Shown: positions 15,890 through 25,049 of the stretch, in pieces
Layout of the letters: the number at the start of each line of letters is the position of its first letter
Numbering within the stretch: the first letter of the stretch is position 1
Source of the DNA: JAWKWH01 sp040830725
GTDB lineage: Bacteria; Pseudomonadota; Alphaproteobacteria; Rhizobiales; Rhizobiaceae
Length of the DNA: 64,000 nt
Assembly: GCA_040830725.1 (NCBI GenBank)
Contig: JBFOMG010000044.1
Span: 15,554-79,553, forward strand
Direction: 5' to 3'
Notes under the pieces: model-generated
What the model was told of the DNA's origin: nothing
What the model saw: the letters and a program-made list of their open reading frames with translations, nothing else
Databases searched by the model: none
Program-made: the position numbers and the translations under genes

Positions 15890-18800
15890 ATGGCGCGTAA
15901 AACTACCAGCAGAAAGAAGCCGGAAGTCGATGTCGAACAAGAGCTTGAAGAAGCTCTTGATATCGATCTTGATCTGGATGAGGAAACCGACGCCGATCTG
16001 GGCACTTCGATGGATGAACTCGAAGCCCAGATAAACAAGGCTGCAGACGACCTTGCGAGCGAAAGCAAACAGGCTTCCTCGGAAGAGACGGCAACGGCAA
16101 CAGAAAGTGATGCCGACGATGCCGCGAGCAAAAAGACCGAACCGGCGGGGGACGATATAGCCGACGCAGAGGAATCCATCGAAAAGGCCGAAAGCGATAT
16201 CTCCGATGACGGGCCGGTTGGAACCTTGCGTCCGGTTGAGACAGCCACGATCGCGCGCACCGCGTTCTCGCCTGCGAATGATGACCGGCAGAAGGATTAT
16301 CGCTCACTGTTACAGGGCTTGAACCGCCGCGCACCCCGCACGGTGCTGTGGCTGATGGCGGGCCTGTCAGCGGTATGGATCGGCGGCGGCCTGCTATTGG
16401 GCCACCAGCTCTACGCTCCTGAAATCTGGCAGATCCGCGGTCTTGATCAGTTGATGGCGGCACCGCATGTGATTGCGCTGGCAGTCGGCATTGTTGTCCC
16501 GGTTCTGCTGTTCATGGGTTTTGGCCTGATGATCCGGCGAGCCCAGGAAATGAGGCTTGCCGCTCAATCCATGACTGAGGTGGCCTTCCGGCTGGCGGAA
16601 CCGGAGAACCTTGCTGCCGACAGGGTGATGACCGTCGGTCAGGCCGTTCGCCGCGAAGTTGGCGCAATGGGAGAAGGTATCGAGCGGGCGCTGGCGCGCG
16701 CGGTGGAACTCGAGACACTTGTCCACAACGAAGTCAATCAGCTGGAGCGCGCCTATACGGATAATGAGGCACGAATTCGAGGTCTGGTTGATGGCCTTGG
16801 TAATGAGCGTGATCTGGTGGTCAGCCATGCTGAACGTGTTCGTGCATCGATATCCGGCGCGCACGAACAGCTTAAGGAAGAGCTCGGCGCGGCAAGTGAT
16901 ATCATTCGCGACAATGTTCTGAACGCATCGACGCAACTGACCACCACGCTGACCACTTCGGGCAACGAGTTGATCGATCGCTTCAACGACAGCGGAAATG
17001 CGATCTATCGCTCCATCGATGAACGCATGGACGAGATTTCGACGCGCATCACCACGTCCGGCGATGCGTTTGCCGGTCTTCTGGATACGCGAATTTCGAC
17101 GTTGACCGAACGTACGGATGAATTGACCTCTTCCCTGTCAGGTGTGCTCGACGAGCGCACAAATTCGATGATTACCCTGCTTGGCGGCGCCACGCAGTCG
17201 ATGACAACCGAATTCGACACGCGGCTCGCCGGCATCGAAAAAACGCTGACCGAACGTGGTCAGGCATTGATTGGCCAGTTCCAGACCCGCGCGGAGGCGC
17301 TTGAGGGTGGTTCTGAAAAACTGAATGCCGCGCTTGAATTGCGTGCGAGACAGATCAACGAATCCCTTATGGAACGCACCAAGGAGATCGCCGATACATT
17401 TGCCGCCGGCAAAACCGAATTGTCGAGCACGATTGAACTTGGCAAGGCAACGATTGGCGACGAGCTCTCCAATTTGGTGAAAAACACATCGGATCATATC
17501 GGCGAGAAAACGTCTGAACTTTCGGCGAAACTGCGAGAAAACGGTGCCGAGATCAACGAAATGCTGAGCAAGGAACTTTCCGAACTGGAAAACCGTGTTT
17601 CGCTGTTCGGTGAAAAACTCAACGAGAACCGTACACAGCTTTCAGGAATTCTGGAATCCGACATCGCGCAGCTGGAAGAGCGGGCCGCAGGGTTTGCCAG
17701 GTCGCTGACCGAGAATCGCGAAACGCTTGCGAAACTGACCGAGGCCGATCTCAACGCATTGCAAGAGCGGGCGGCAGGTTTCTCTGCTGCGCTTTCGGCA
17801 AATCGCGAGCAGATTTCCGGCGCGCTGGCAACAGATATGGACACCCTTCGCAAGAAGGCGGAGGAATTCGAGCAGCAATTGTCAAGCGCCCGGAAGGATG
17901 TGTCCGGTATTCTGGAATCCGATCTGGCCAAACTGTCGGACAGCAGAAAAGCGCTGGATGCCGCCGTTACAGAACACCTCCAGTCGATATCCGAGCGCGC
18001 GTCGCAGGCAAGTTCGGCCATATCGACCGACGTTGCGCATATCGAGCAGGTTTTCCAGGATCAAACCGGCGTCATCGAAGAGCGCACCGCAACCATGCAG
18101 ACCGCTCTCAGTGCAGGCGTTGAAAATGTTCGCAAAACGCTGGAGGGAAGCGCCGTCGCCGTTGCCGGGGCGTTGCGCGACCGTGTGACAGAGGTCACGA
18201 AATCACTGACTGAAGCTGCGGACGACACGTTCCGCGACGCCGATCAGCGCATTGCCGCGCGCGCGGAAACAACAGCAGAGAAATTGTCGACGAAAGCAGA
18301 AGAAATCGCATCGGTATTTGCGACCGCCGAGAGCAACATTTCGGCCCGTGCATCCGATGTATCGGAGGCTTTCTCCGATGCGGAGCAAGCGATTATCGCC
18401 CGCACCCATCAGACATCTGCGGAACTGGCGGCACGCGGCGAGATGATCTCCAACACATTGTCCGGGCTGGAAGAGCGGCTTGGACAGAGCGCCGAAGCCG
18501 TAACGGCACGTATCACAAGCGGTCTCGGCGACGCGGAAGCACGTCTTGCCGAAAGTGCGGCATCGCTCTCGCGCAAAATCACCGAGCAGGTTGATGAGAC
18601 GGAAGCGCAGTTGCTGGCCCGTGCCGATTCACTGACGACCACGTTTGCCGGGTTGCATGACCGCATCACCAGCAGCACAAGCGAGGCGGCATCGACAATC
18701 GCTGACAGAACGCGTGAGCTAAACGAAATGCTTGCGGGACGGTCGGCGGAAATTGCCAGCATTCTCGACGAAACAGCCCGTCCGCTTGTCGAACGGTTCG

Positions 18801-20293
18801 CCGAAAGCGGTGGACATTTGCAGCGCGATCTGGCCGAGGCAACAGATTTGGCCGCGGAGAAACTGCGCAGTCAGAACGCCGCGTTGGTCAGTGCTATTGC
18901 CAATCGGACCAGCGAAACCCTGTCTGCGGTCGATAGCGCAAGCGCCAGCTTGTCTGAGACCGTTGCCGAACTGATTGATCGTCTGACGTCTTCGAATTCG
19001 CGTTTGGGCGAGTTGATCGACATGGCAGCGCGCAATCTGACCGAGGTCGACGGAAGGCTGTCGCAGACCACCGAGCAATTTGCTGCGAATACGGCAAAAG
19101 CGGCAGAGAGCTTCACGAGTTCGACACGTATCATTGAATCCAATACCGGACGCCTGAGCGATTTGTCTGAGAGCACGCTTGAGCAGATTGCCGGAATTGC
19201 TTCTCGCTTCGACGAGCACGGAAAAGTGTTGTCGAGCGCTTCGGACCTGCTGGCAACGGCACAATCCAATCTCTCGCATACGCTGGATGACCGCCAGGGT
19301 GCACTTGAGGAACTCGCATCCGGCCTGGTGGCCAAATCCGAAGAAATCGAGCGGGTCATGCGTTCGTTCGAGGATCTGGTCGGACAGTCGGTCGCCACTG
19401 CCGAGGAACGTACCAGGGAATCCACCGATCGCATTCGCGATACCATTACCGAGGTTGTGGAAACAGCCACCGAGCGTTTCTCAGGTGCAACCGAGGAAAT
19501 GCGCGAAACCGCCAATCGGATCCGGAGCGAACTGGAATCAACCCGTTCGGACCTGCGCAAAGGCGTATTCGACTTGCCGGAGGAGGCCAAGGAATCGACC
19601 ACAGCCATGCGCCGGGCGGTCTCAGACCAGATCAATGCGCTGAAGGAATTGTCGGATATCGTGGCCAAGTCCGGCCGCAATTTCGATGTCGGCGGTGGAA
19701 CGGTGCAGCCTGCTGCTCCCGCACCGGCCTATACCGCACCACCGCGGCCGGCAGAGACCGCTGCAACCGCAGCCCCCTCGCCGGCAGCTCCGGCGCCAGC
19801 GCCAAGAGATGAGGTAACGGCGGGAGCAGACCAACAACAGGGCGGATGGGTGCAGGACTTGCTGCGACGCGCATCGCGCGATGAAACCGATGAAGCAAGC
19901 AGTTCGGAGGTTCCCACCGAAAACAGTTCGGAAGGCAGGTCGCCTCTGCATGTGGTGGAATCGCTCAATTCGTTGTCCGTTGATATTGCCAGGGCGATTG
20001 ATCACGACGCCTCAGTTGAACTTTGGGAGCGTTACCGCAAGGGCGAGCGCAATGTGTTCACCCGTCGCCTTTACACGCTGAAGGGCCAGCAGACGTTTGA
20101 CGAAATCCGCCGCAAATATCAGGCGGATGGCGATTTCCGCACCGCTGTAGACCGCTATTGCAAGGACTTTGAAAAACTGCTGGATGATGTGGAGCGCAAC
20201 GACCGCGACAACATCATGACCCAGACCTACCTGACCTCCGATACCGGCAAGGTCTACACCATGCTTGCCCATGCTGCGGGGCGTTTGCGGTAG
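15890..20293 (+). CDS. Giant coiled-coil membrane protein, GPR/RgsE-like
   Basis: This is a 1467-residue protein with an acidic N-terminus (1-120) and two transmembrane helices at about 145-165 and 190-212. Then follow roughly 1050 residues of Ala/Glu/Ser/Arg-rich helical repeats of apolipoprotein type. A Pro/Ala linker (about 1265-1310) leads to a conserved folded C-terminus (VELWERYRKGERNVFTRRLY). The layout matches the Hyphomicrobiales growth pole ring protein (GPR in Agrobacterium, RgsE in Sinorhizobium), which organises polar growth. This one is clearly shorter than the roughly 2,100-residue Agrobacterium protein. The assignment rests on architecture. A terminator follows the stop. Confidence 0.65.
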   Translation: MARKTTSRKKPEVDVEQELEEALDIDLDLDEETDADLGTSMDELEAQINKAADDLASESKQASSEETATATESDADDAASKKTEPAGDDIADAEESIEKAESDISDDGPVGTLRPVETATIARTAFSPANDDRQKDYRSLLQGLNRRAPRTVLWLMAGLSAVWIGGGLLLGHQLYAPEIWQIRGLDQLMAAPHVIALAVGIVVPVLLFMGFGLMIRRAQEMRLAAQSMTEVAFRLAEPENLAADRVMTVGQAVRREVGAMGEGIERALARAVELETLVHNEVNQLERAYTDNEARIRGLVDGLGNERDLVVSHAERVRASISGAHEQLKEELGAASDIIRDNVLNASTQLTTTLTTSGNELIDRFNDSGNAIYRSIDERMDEISTRITTSGDAFAGLLDTRISTLTERTDELTSSLSGVLDERTNSMITLLGGATQSMTTEFDTRLAGIEKTLTERGQALIGQFQTRAEALEGGSEKLNAALELRARQINESLMERTKEIADTFAAGKTELSSTIELGKATIGDELSNLVKNTSDHIGEKTSELSAKLRENGAEINEMLSKELSELENRVSLFGEKLNENRTQLSGILESDIAQLEERAAGFARSLTENRETLAKLTEADLNALQERAAGFSAALSANREQISGALATDMDTLRKKAEEFEQQLSSARKDVSGILESDLAKLSDSRKALDAAVTEHLQSISERASQASSAISTDVAHIEQVFQDQTGVIEERTATMQTALSAGVENVRKTLEGSAVAVAGALRDRVTEVTKSLTEAADDTFRDADQRIAARAETTAEKLSTKAEEIASVFATAESNISARASDVSEAFSDAEQAIIARTHQTSAELAARGEMISNTLSGLEERLGQSAEAVTARITSGLGDAEARLAESAASLSRKITEQVDETEAQLLARADSLTTTFAGLHDRITSSTSEAASTIADRTRELNEMLAGRSAEIASILDETARPLVERFAESGGHLQRDLAEATDLAAEKLRSQNAALVSAIANRTSETLSAVDSASASLSETVAELIDRLTSSNSRLGELIDMAARNLTEVDGRLSQTTEQFAANTAKAAESFTSSTRIIESNTGRLSDLSESTLEQIAGIASRFDEHGKVLSSASDLLATAQSNLSHTLDDRQGALEELASGLVAKSEEIERVMRSFEDLVGQSVATAEERTRESTDRIRDTITEVVETATERFSGATEEMRETANRIRSELESTRSDLRKGVFDLPEEAKESTTAMRRAVSDQINALKELSDIVAKSGRNFDVGGGTVQPAAPAPAYTAPPRPAETAATAAPSPAAPAPAPRDEVTAGADQQQGGWVQDLLRRASRDETDEASSSEVPTENSSEGRSPLHVVESLNSLSVDIARAIDHDASVELWERYRKGERNVFTRRLYTLKGQQTFDEIRRKYQADGDFRTAVDRYCKDFEKLLDDVERNDRDNIMTQTYLTSDTGKVYTMLAHAAGRLR

Positions 20294-20318
20294 TCAGTTG
20301 GGGAATGTGACTTCTTGG

Positions 20319-20346
20319 AACGGGGCTTTCGGGCCCCGTTTTTTGT
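20319..20346 (+). terminator. Rho-independent terminator after the GPR-like gene
   Basis: A 7-bp GC-rich stem (ACGGGGC / GCCCCGT) with a 6-nt loop is followed by a run of T. It lies between convergent genes and could also slow transcription of the lipoprotein gene from the other side. Confidence 0.85.
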
Positions 20347-20352
20347 GCGGTC

Positions 20353-20973
20353 CTACATGCGCCTGAGGGCCCAATCGACGATAGCTACCGCAACCTCCGC
20401 AAATGCCCGGTCCAGCGCCGCGACAAATTCATCGTTTCCCGCTCCGTTGACCGGAGACGATGCGGAAAACTCCGCCGTCGACCTGACCACACCGTTGCGG
20501 TCGTTCAACAACTTGACCGCAATCTCCACTTGTGCCCTCTCGCCGCCTTCAAGACGAATTTCGAAGGAGCGGACTTCGGCGATGATCTGATAGTCGATCG
20601 CCAAGCCTTCTCCCGGTTTTCCGATGCCGCCAATCCGCCCGGATCTCTCGAATGTCTCGACGAGGCGGGCCTGGATGATTTTGGGAAGCCGGTCGGCCCA
20701 TTGTGCACCGTCCAGATATTCAAGTGACGTTGCCGATGCACGCACAACGATGTTCTCGCTGTCGAGCGCTTTCAGCGCCGATGGTTCGGTGACAATGGCC
20801 TGCCGGCGGGACAATCTGCGTCCGCTGGTGGTAGGCGACGGGGCAGTCAGTTCATAAGTATCCAACGGCTTCGAACCGCCACCTCCCAAAACAGCGCAAC
20901 CGGAAGCCAAAGCTGCCGCAGTCATCAATGCCATCAAGGTGGATGCCGTTTTCACCCGTCTCGCTCCCCGCAT
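20353..20973 (-). CDS. Mla-type ABC auxiliary lipoprotein
   Basis: This 206-residue lipoprotein has a signal peptide with lipobox LASGC (Cys at about 26). The mature part resembles the ABC-transporter auxiliary component family (PqiC-like), with an ARLVETFERSG helix. It follows the MCE protein gene in the same direction, so it probably docks the outer-membrane end of the lipid shuttle. The MITE-like element copy 2 lies between it and the MCE gene. Confidence 0.8.
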   Translation of the reverse strand: MRGARRVKTASTLMALMTAAALASGCAVLGGGGSKPLDTYELTAPSPTTSGRRLSRRQAIVTEPSALKALDSENIVVRASATSLEYLDGAQWADRLPKIIQARLVETFERSGRIGGIGKPGEGLAIDYQIIAEVRSFEIRLEGGERAQVEIAVKLLNDRNGVVRSTAEFSASSPVNGAGNDEFVAALDRAFAEVAVAIVDWALRRM

Positions 20974-20997
20974 GGAGTGATTTGGATTCGTCCCCGC

Positions 20998-21265
20998 TAG
21001 GACATGAACTCATAAACAGGATCAAGATGGCGCCGAAACCGCAAAGCAAACCGAGGAGAAGGCCGAAAAGCGGGGCTTATCCCCCGGTTGAGGGCTTCGA
21101 CGACGGTTTGAGAAGCGGTTACGAGCGTCCGAAGGATATGGCAAATTTGCCCGGCTACTGCGTCGCAAGCTTTTGAAAACCAGACGGTTTCCCGCAAGCT
21201 CACTCCTAATATCCAACCAAATTTGCTCATACCATTGTTGATTCTGTTTATGAGTCCATGTCCTA
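20998..21265 (+). mobile_element. MITE-like element, copy 2 (268 bp)
   Basis: It has the same length and design as the element at 2182-2449 but lies in the opposite orientation. Its ends read TAGGACATGAACTCAT and, on the other strand, TAGGACATGGACTCAT, bordered by TA. It separates the MCE-protein gene from the lipoprotein gene of the Mla operon. No transposase is encoded. A 49-codon open frame starting at 21028 is also intact in copy 1, but the base changes show no codon bias. Confidence 0.8.
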
Positions 21266-21292
21266 CGGTCTTGCTAATATGGTGGAGCGATG

Positions 21293-22954
21293 TCAACGGC
21301 GGCGGCGGCCATTATAACGGCGAACGGTGCCTTCTCCACCGGTCAGTATTCTCTGCGGATTGCGTTCCAGGTCGGTAATCGCCTGTTCAATGCGCGCAAT
21401 GGAGCGGCGGCTGTCGCGAACAAGGGCTTCCACGTCACGCAGTCCCTGTCCCGAAAAACGTGCCAGTCCATCAGCGATTGTCGCTACACGCGCATTCAGT
21501 GTTTCAGCGACCTGCCGGAAGGATTGCAGGGTCTCCCGCGCCTCGGCAATCACGCCATCGGCATCGTCAGATCCCAAAACTCCGTCAAGTTTGGCCAGAA
21601 CCCCGTCAACCCGCTCGGAGGCTTTGTTCAGCCGCTCGGTCAGCTGTGCTGCATTGTCGATAATGCCGTCAATATCGGCCGACCGGGCGCCAATCTTTTC
21701 CGTCACCTTAGCAACGTCCGATACGGCAGTGCGCGCCGTATCGCTGGCTTCGGTGATGTTGTCGAGCGCTGTTTTCACCTGTTCGGCGTCTACGCCTTCC
21801 AGAATTCCGTCAACCTTTTCCAAAGTACCGCCTGCGCGGTCTGAGAAATCGGTTATGTTGGCCACAGCGGTATCGACATTGGCCATAACGCCATCGATTT
21901 TCTCCGATGCCTTGGCCAGGCGCTCCGAAAGCGTGCGGGCATCGGCAATGATCCGGTCGATATCCTCTGCACGGTCGCCAAACTTGCCGGTAACTTTTGA
22001 CACATCGTCGGCCACGGTTTTTGCCGATTCACTTGCCTCGGCAATATTCGAAAGCGCGGTTTTGACTGTCTCTCCATCGACGTTTGCGAGGATGTCATCG
22101 ACCTGATCGAGCGCACTGCCCGCCCGTTCCGAAATACCTGCGATCGATTCAGACGCCGACTTTACGTTTTCCATGACGCCGTCGATGTCCTCGGCCGCGG
22201 TGTTCAGTTTGCCGGTGAATTCTTCGACATTGGCGATGATCGTGTCGACCTTTTTATCATCGACCGACTGCAACAGTTCTTCCGCCGCCTTCAACGTGCT
22301 ATCCAACTGCCCTGAAACTTCGCCAAGCGTATCCGCCAGCCTGCCGGCATTGGCCAGGAACGCATCTATTTCGTCGGCATTATTTGCCAGCGCGTCGGAA
22401 AACTTTTCGGTATTCCGCAACGTCTCGGTCAGCGGCTCGCGTGCATCGTTGACGAATTGTTCCAATCCATCGAGCACCCCGTTTGCGCGGTCCATCAAGG
22501 TGGTTGCAGATTCCAGTATATTCGTGACGACAGACGGCTTGGCGACGATTTCGGCAACTGTTCCGCTCGTTTCAGCGGCGCGCAACAAGTTTTCCTCGTT
22601 GATGTTGCCACCTTGAAGTTCAATATTCGTCGTACCGGTCAGACCAACAATGCCGAGAGTGGCGCGGGTCGATTTCGTGATTGGTGTAAGTGAATCAATC
22701 AAGGTGTCGGCTATTGCCACCCGCGGATTGGAAATGTCGATATAAACCCGACGGACATCACCGATCTTGACGCCGTTGAACAGCACAAAACTGCCGCGTC
22801 CCAATCCGGCGGCCGAGCCTGGAATACGAACCCGCAACTGCGATGTCTGTCCGGTGTCGCCGACCCCCGCGGTCCAATAGACGAAAGCGAAAATGGCGAC
22901 GGTCGCTATCAGCGTGAACAGCCCGACCAGCACATAATTGGCTTTCGTTTCCAT
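21293..22954 (-). CDS. MlaD-family MCE protein with long coiled-coil tail
   Basis: This 553-residue periplasmic lipid-binding subunit has one N-terminal transmembrane helix (about 6-28). An MCE domain follows (about 38-116), with the typical GLGRGSFVLFNGVKIGDVRRV and GLTGTTNIELQGG segments. A roughly 400-residue helical tail contains two gapless 96-residue repeats (258-353 and 354-449). The E. coli MlaD protein is under 200 residues, so this is the long PqiB/Mce-like type of arrangement. It probably bridges lipid transfer across the periplasm. It is followed by the MITE-like element and lipoprotein gene. Confidence 0.88.
   Translation of the reverse strand: METKANYVLVGLFTLIATVAIFAFVYWTAGVGDTGQTSQLRVRIPGSAAGLGRGSFVLFNGVKIGDVRRVYIDISNPRVAIADTLIDSLTPITKSTRATLGIVGLTGTTNIELQGGNINEENLLRAAETSGTVAEIVAKPSVVTNILESATTLMDRANGVLDGLEQFVNDAREPLTETLRNTEKFSDALANNADEIDAFLANAGRLADTLGEVSGQLDSTLKAAEELLQSVDDKKVDTIIANVEEFTGKLNTAAEDIDGVMENVKSASESIAGISERAGSALDQVDDILANVDGETVKTALSNIAEASESAKTVADDVSKVTGKFGDRAEDIDRIIADARTLSERLAKASEKIDGVMANVDTAVANITDFSDRAGGTLEKVDGILEGVDAEQVKTALDNITEASDTARTAVSDVAKVTEKIGARSADIDGIIDNAAQLTERLNKASERVDGVLAKLDGVLGSDDADGVIAEARETLQSFRQVAETLNARVATIADGLARFSGQGLRDVEALVRDSRRSIARIEQAITDLERNPQRILTGGEGTVRRYNGRRRR
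21608..22183 (-). repeat. Tandem 288-bp repeat coding two 96-residue units
   Basis: Codons 258-353 and 354-449 of the MCE protein form two equal-length units that align without gaps. Both start DGVM-NV and end in KASE(K/R)(I/V), with shared blocks such as VKTAL-NI-EAS in the middle. Confidence 0.8.
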
Positions 22955-22971
22955 CTAGCCGACCCGGATCC

Positions 22972-23790
22972 TCACGCCGGAACACGCGCCTGAATGGCGC
23001 GAGCCCGTTTGCCGCAAAAATAGGCCTGTACCCAGGGTTCTTCGAACTCGAGCATATCGGTCAGGGTTCCCTCAATGAGCACTCGCCTGTTCCCCAATAC
23101 AGCGATTCGGTCACAAGCCGAATGCAGGCTGTCCAGATCATGGGTGACCATATAGACGGTCAATCCCATCGTATCGCGCAATTTGACGACTAGTTCGTCG
23201 AATTCTGCCGCGCCGATCGGATCGAGGCCGGATGTCGGTTCGTCGAGAAAAACGATCTCGGGATCGAGCGCCAAGGCACGGGCCAATGCAGCCCGCTTGA
23301 TCATGCCGCCGGACAGTTCAGACGGGTATTTTTCCGCTGCATCAGGTGACAAGCCGACCAGTTCGATCTTCAGTCGGGCCAATTCGTTCATCAGATCGCG
23401 CGGCAAATCGAGATACTCACGCATCGGAACCTGAATGTTTTCCAGAACCGTCAGGGATGAAAACAGCGCACCATGCTGAAACAGGACGCCGAGGCGCATG
23501 TCGATCTGGAGCCTCTGATCGTCTGTCAGGTCATCAAGATCCAATCCGAAAAGGCTTATCGAACCGGCTTGTTTTTTGTTCAAACCCAACACGGTTCTCA
23601 ACAGAACCGACTTGCCCGATCCCGACGCGCCGACAAATCCCAATATTTCACCGCGTCGCATGTCGAGCGTCAAATCTTCCAGAATGACTTTGCTTCCGAA
23701 TGCGACCTTCACGCCACGAACCGATAGTACGATTTCATCGCCTGAACCGTTTGGTTTCACTCCGCCATTCGATTTTGTTTTGCCGGCCAT
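22972..23790 (-). CDS. mlaF: Mla-type ABC transporter ATPase
   Basis: This 272-residue ATPase powers phospholipid transfer with the adjacent permease and MCE protein. It has Walker A GASGSGKS, signature LSGGM (a methionine variant typical of MlaF/Ttg2A), Walker B IVFLDEPTSGLDP and the switch VTHDLDSL. The start codon is 9 bp after the permease stop and its stop is 17 bp before the MCE gene, so they form one operon. Confidence 0.9.
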   Translation of the reverse strand: MAGKTKSNGGVKPNGSGDEIVLSVRGVKVAFGSKVILEDLTLDMRRGEILGFVGASGSGKSVLLRTVLGLNKKQAGSISLFGLDLDDLTDDQRLQIDMRLGVLFQHGALFSSLTVLENIQVPMREYLDLPRDLMNELARLKIELVGLSPDAAEKYPSELSGGMIKRAALARALALDPEIVFLDEPTSGLDPIGAAEFDELVVKLRDTMGLTVYMVTHDLDSLHSACDRIAVLGNRRVLIEGTLTDMLEFEEPWVQAYFCGKRARAIQARVPA

Positions 23791-23799
23791 GATGCGAAC

Positions 23800-24972
23800 C
23801 TAGAAATCAATTGCGGCGTAAAACATGGCAAACAAGCCATCGACCAATATGACGACGAAAATCGCCTTGACCACGGATGCGGTGACATGCCGGCCGAGAG
23901 ATTCGGCGCTGCCTTCGGTTTTCAGCCCTTCGATGGAGGCGATGATGCCGATGATGATGGCCATGAACGGCGCCTTGATGAGGCCGGCAAATATCGTTGT
24001 CAGATCAATCCAGGCATGCATTCGCTCTACGAAGGCCGCCGGCGTGATGTCCGAATAGATCCAGGCAACGACCATGGCTCCGCCAAGTGCCGCAAAATTG
24101 GCCGCGATTGTCAGGCAGGGCAGCATGATGACAAGCGCCACCAGGCGAGGAAACACCAGCACGCCGACGGGATTGAGGCCAATAACCGTCAATGCGTCGA
24201 CCTCTTCGCGCATTTTCATCGAACCGATCTCGGCGGTGATGGCGCTTCCTGAACGACCGGCAATCATGATCGCCGTCAGCAGTACGCCGATTTCCCGCAA
24301 CACCAGGACAGAAACCAGATCAACGACAAATATTTCCGCTCCGAAAAACCGGAGCTGAAACGCCCCCTGTTGAGCGATGATTGCACCAATAATCGTTGAC
24401 ATCAAAAGCACGACGGGAAGCGCGCCGACTCCCATCCGGTCCATCTGGTGGACTATTGCCGCCGGGCGCAGCGTGTGCCTGCGGCCGGCTTTCATCTGCG
24501 CTCCGCGGATCGTTGCCCCCAGGATATGCATGCCAAGGATAAACTCGCTGTAGAAGTTGACTGTAAGGCGGCCGATATCCTCCAGCGCCCTGGTGACAAT
24601 ATTGCCATTGCGGCGGCGGGTCGAAACGTGGTCCGTTTCCGTTGCGGGAGACACCGCATTCAACAATGTGGAGACATTCTCCGACGCATTGAGCAGCTTT
24701 ACTTGCGCACCGTGGTCCCGGTGGGTCGCGACCAGTCTTTGAACCAGCCAGGCGCCCGCGGTGTCCATCTTTTCGACTTCGGCCAGATCGACTTCAACGG
24801 TTTTTACGCCGGTTTCCTGTTCGCCTTTGCGAATTGATGCATCAAGCAGCCCAACCGTGCGTGTGGTCCAGATTCCCGAGCACGACACTGTCAGCAGTCC
24901 GGCTTCCCCACGCTCAACGACGACCCGGGCGGGTGCCTCGGCGTTTGTATCAGAATTTGCTTTTGTCCACAT
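23800..24972 (-). CDS. mlaE: MlaE-family permease with N-terminal STAS domain
   Basis: This 390-residue protein has an N-terminal STAS-like domain (about 10-110, VEVDLAEVEKMDTAGAWLVQRL), equivalent to separate MlaB. It is fused to the MlaE permease (about 140-390), with conserved GVGALPVVLLMSTIIGAI, SGSAITAEIGSMKMREEVDAL and the terminal transmembrane helix. It is the first gene of the lipid-transport operon and divergent from the dipeptide epimerase gene. Confidence 0.9.
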   Translation of the reverse strand: MWTKANSDTNAEAPARVVVERGEAGLLTVSCSGIWTTRTVGLLDASIRKGEQETGVKTVEVDLAEVEKMDTAGAWLVQRLVATHRDHGAQVKLLNASENVSTLLNAVSPATETDHVSTRRRNGNIVTRALEDIGRLTVNFYSEFILGMHILGATIRGAQMKAGRRHTLRPAAIVHQMDRMGVGALPVVLLMSTIIGAIIAQQGAFQLRFFGAEIFVVDLVSVLVLREIGVLLTAIMIAGRSGSAITAEIGSMKMREEVDALTVIGLNPVGVLVFPRLVALVIMLPCLTIAANFAALGGAMVVAWIYSDITPAAFVERMHAWIDLTTIFAGLIKAPFMAIIIGIIASIEGLKTEGSAESLGRHVTASVVKAIFVVILVDGLFAMFYAAIDF

Positions 24973-25049
24973 GCTCCGGCAAGAACTTCCGATATCGATT
25001 CAAGGCAAGGGGGAAGCCACACAAATGCGAATCAAACTCGAATCTGATC

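Noticed and set aside
15958..15970. GATATCGATCTTGAT inside the GPR-like gene resembles the regulon core.
   Set aside because: It lies in coding sequence for an Asp/Leu-rich stretch, lacks the TTTCGAA half and is not near a promoter.
17494..19680. Several antisense open frames inside the GPR-like gene.
   Set aside because: Ser/Arg/Ala-rich shadows of the repetitive helical coding region without family features.
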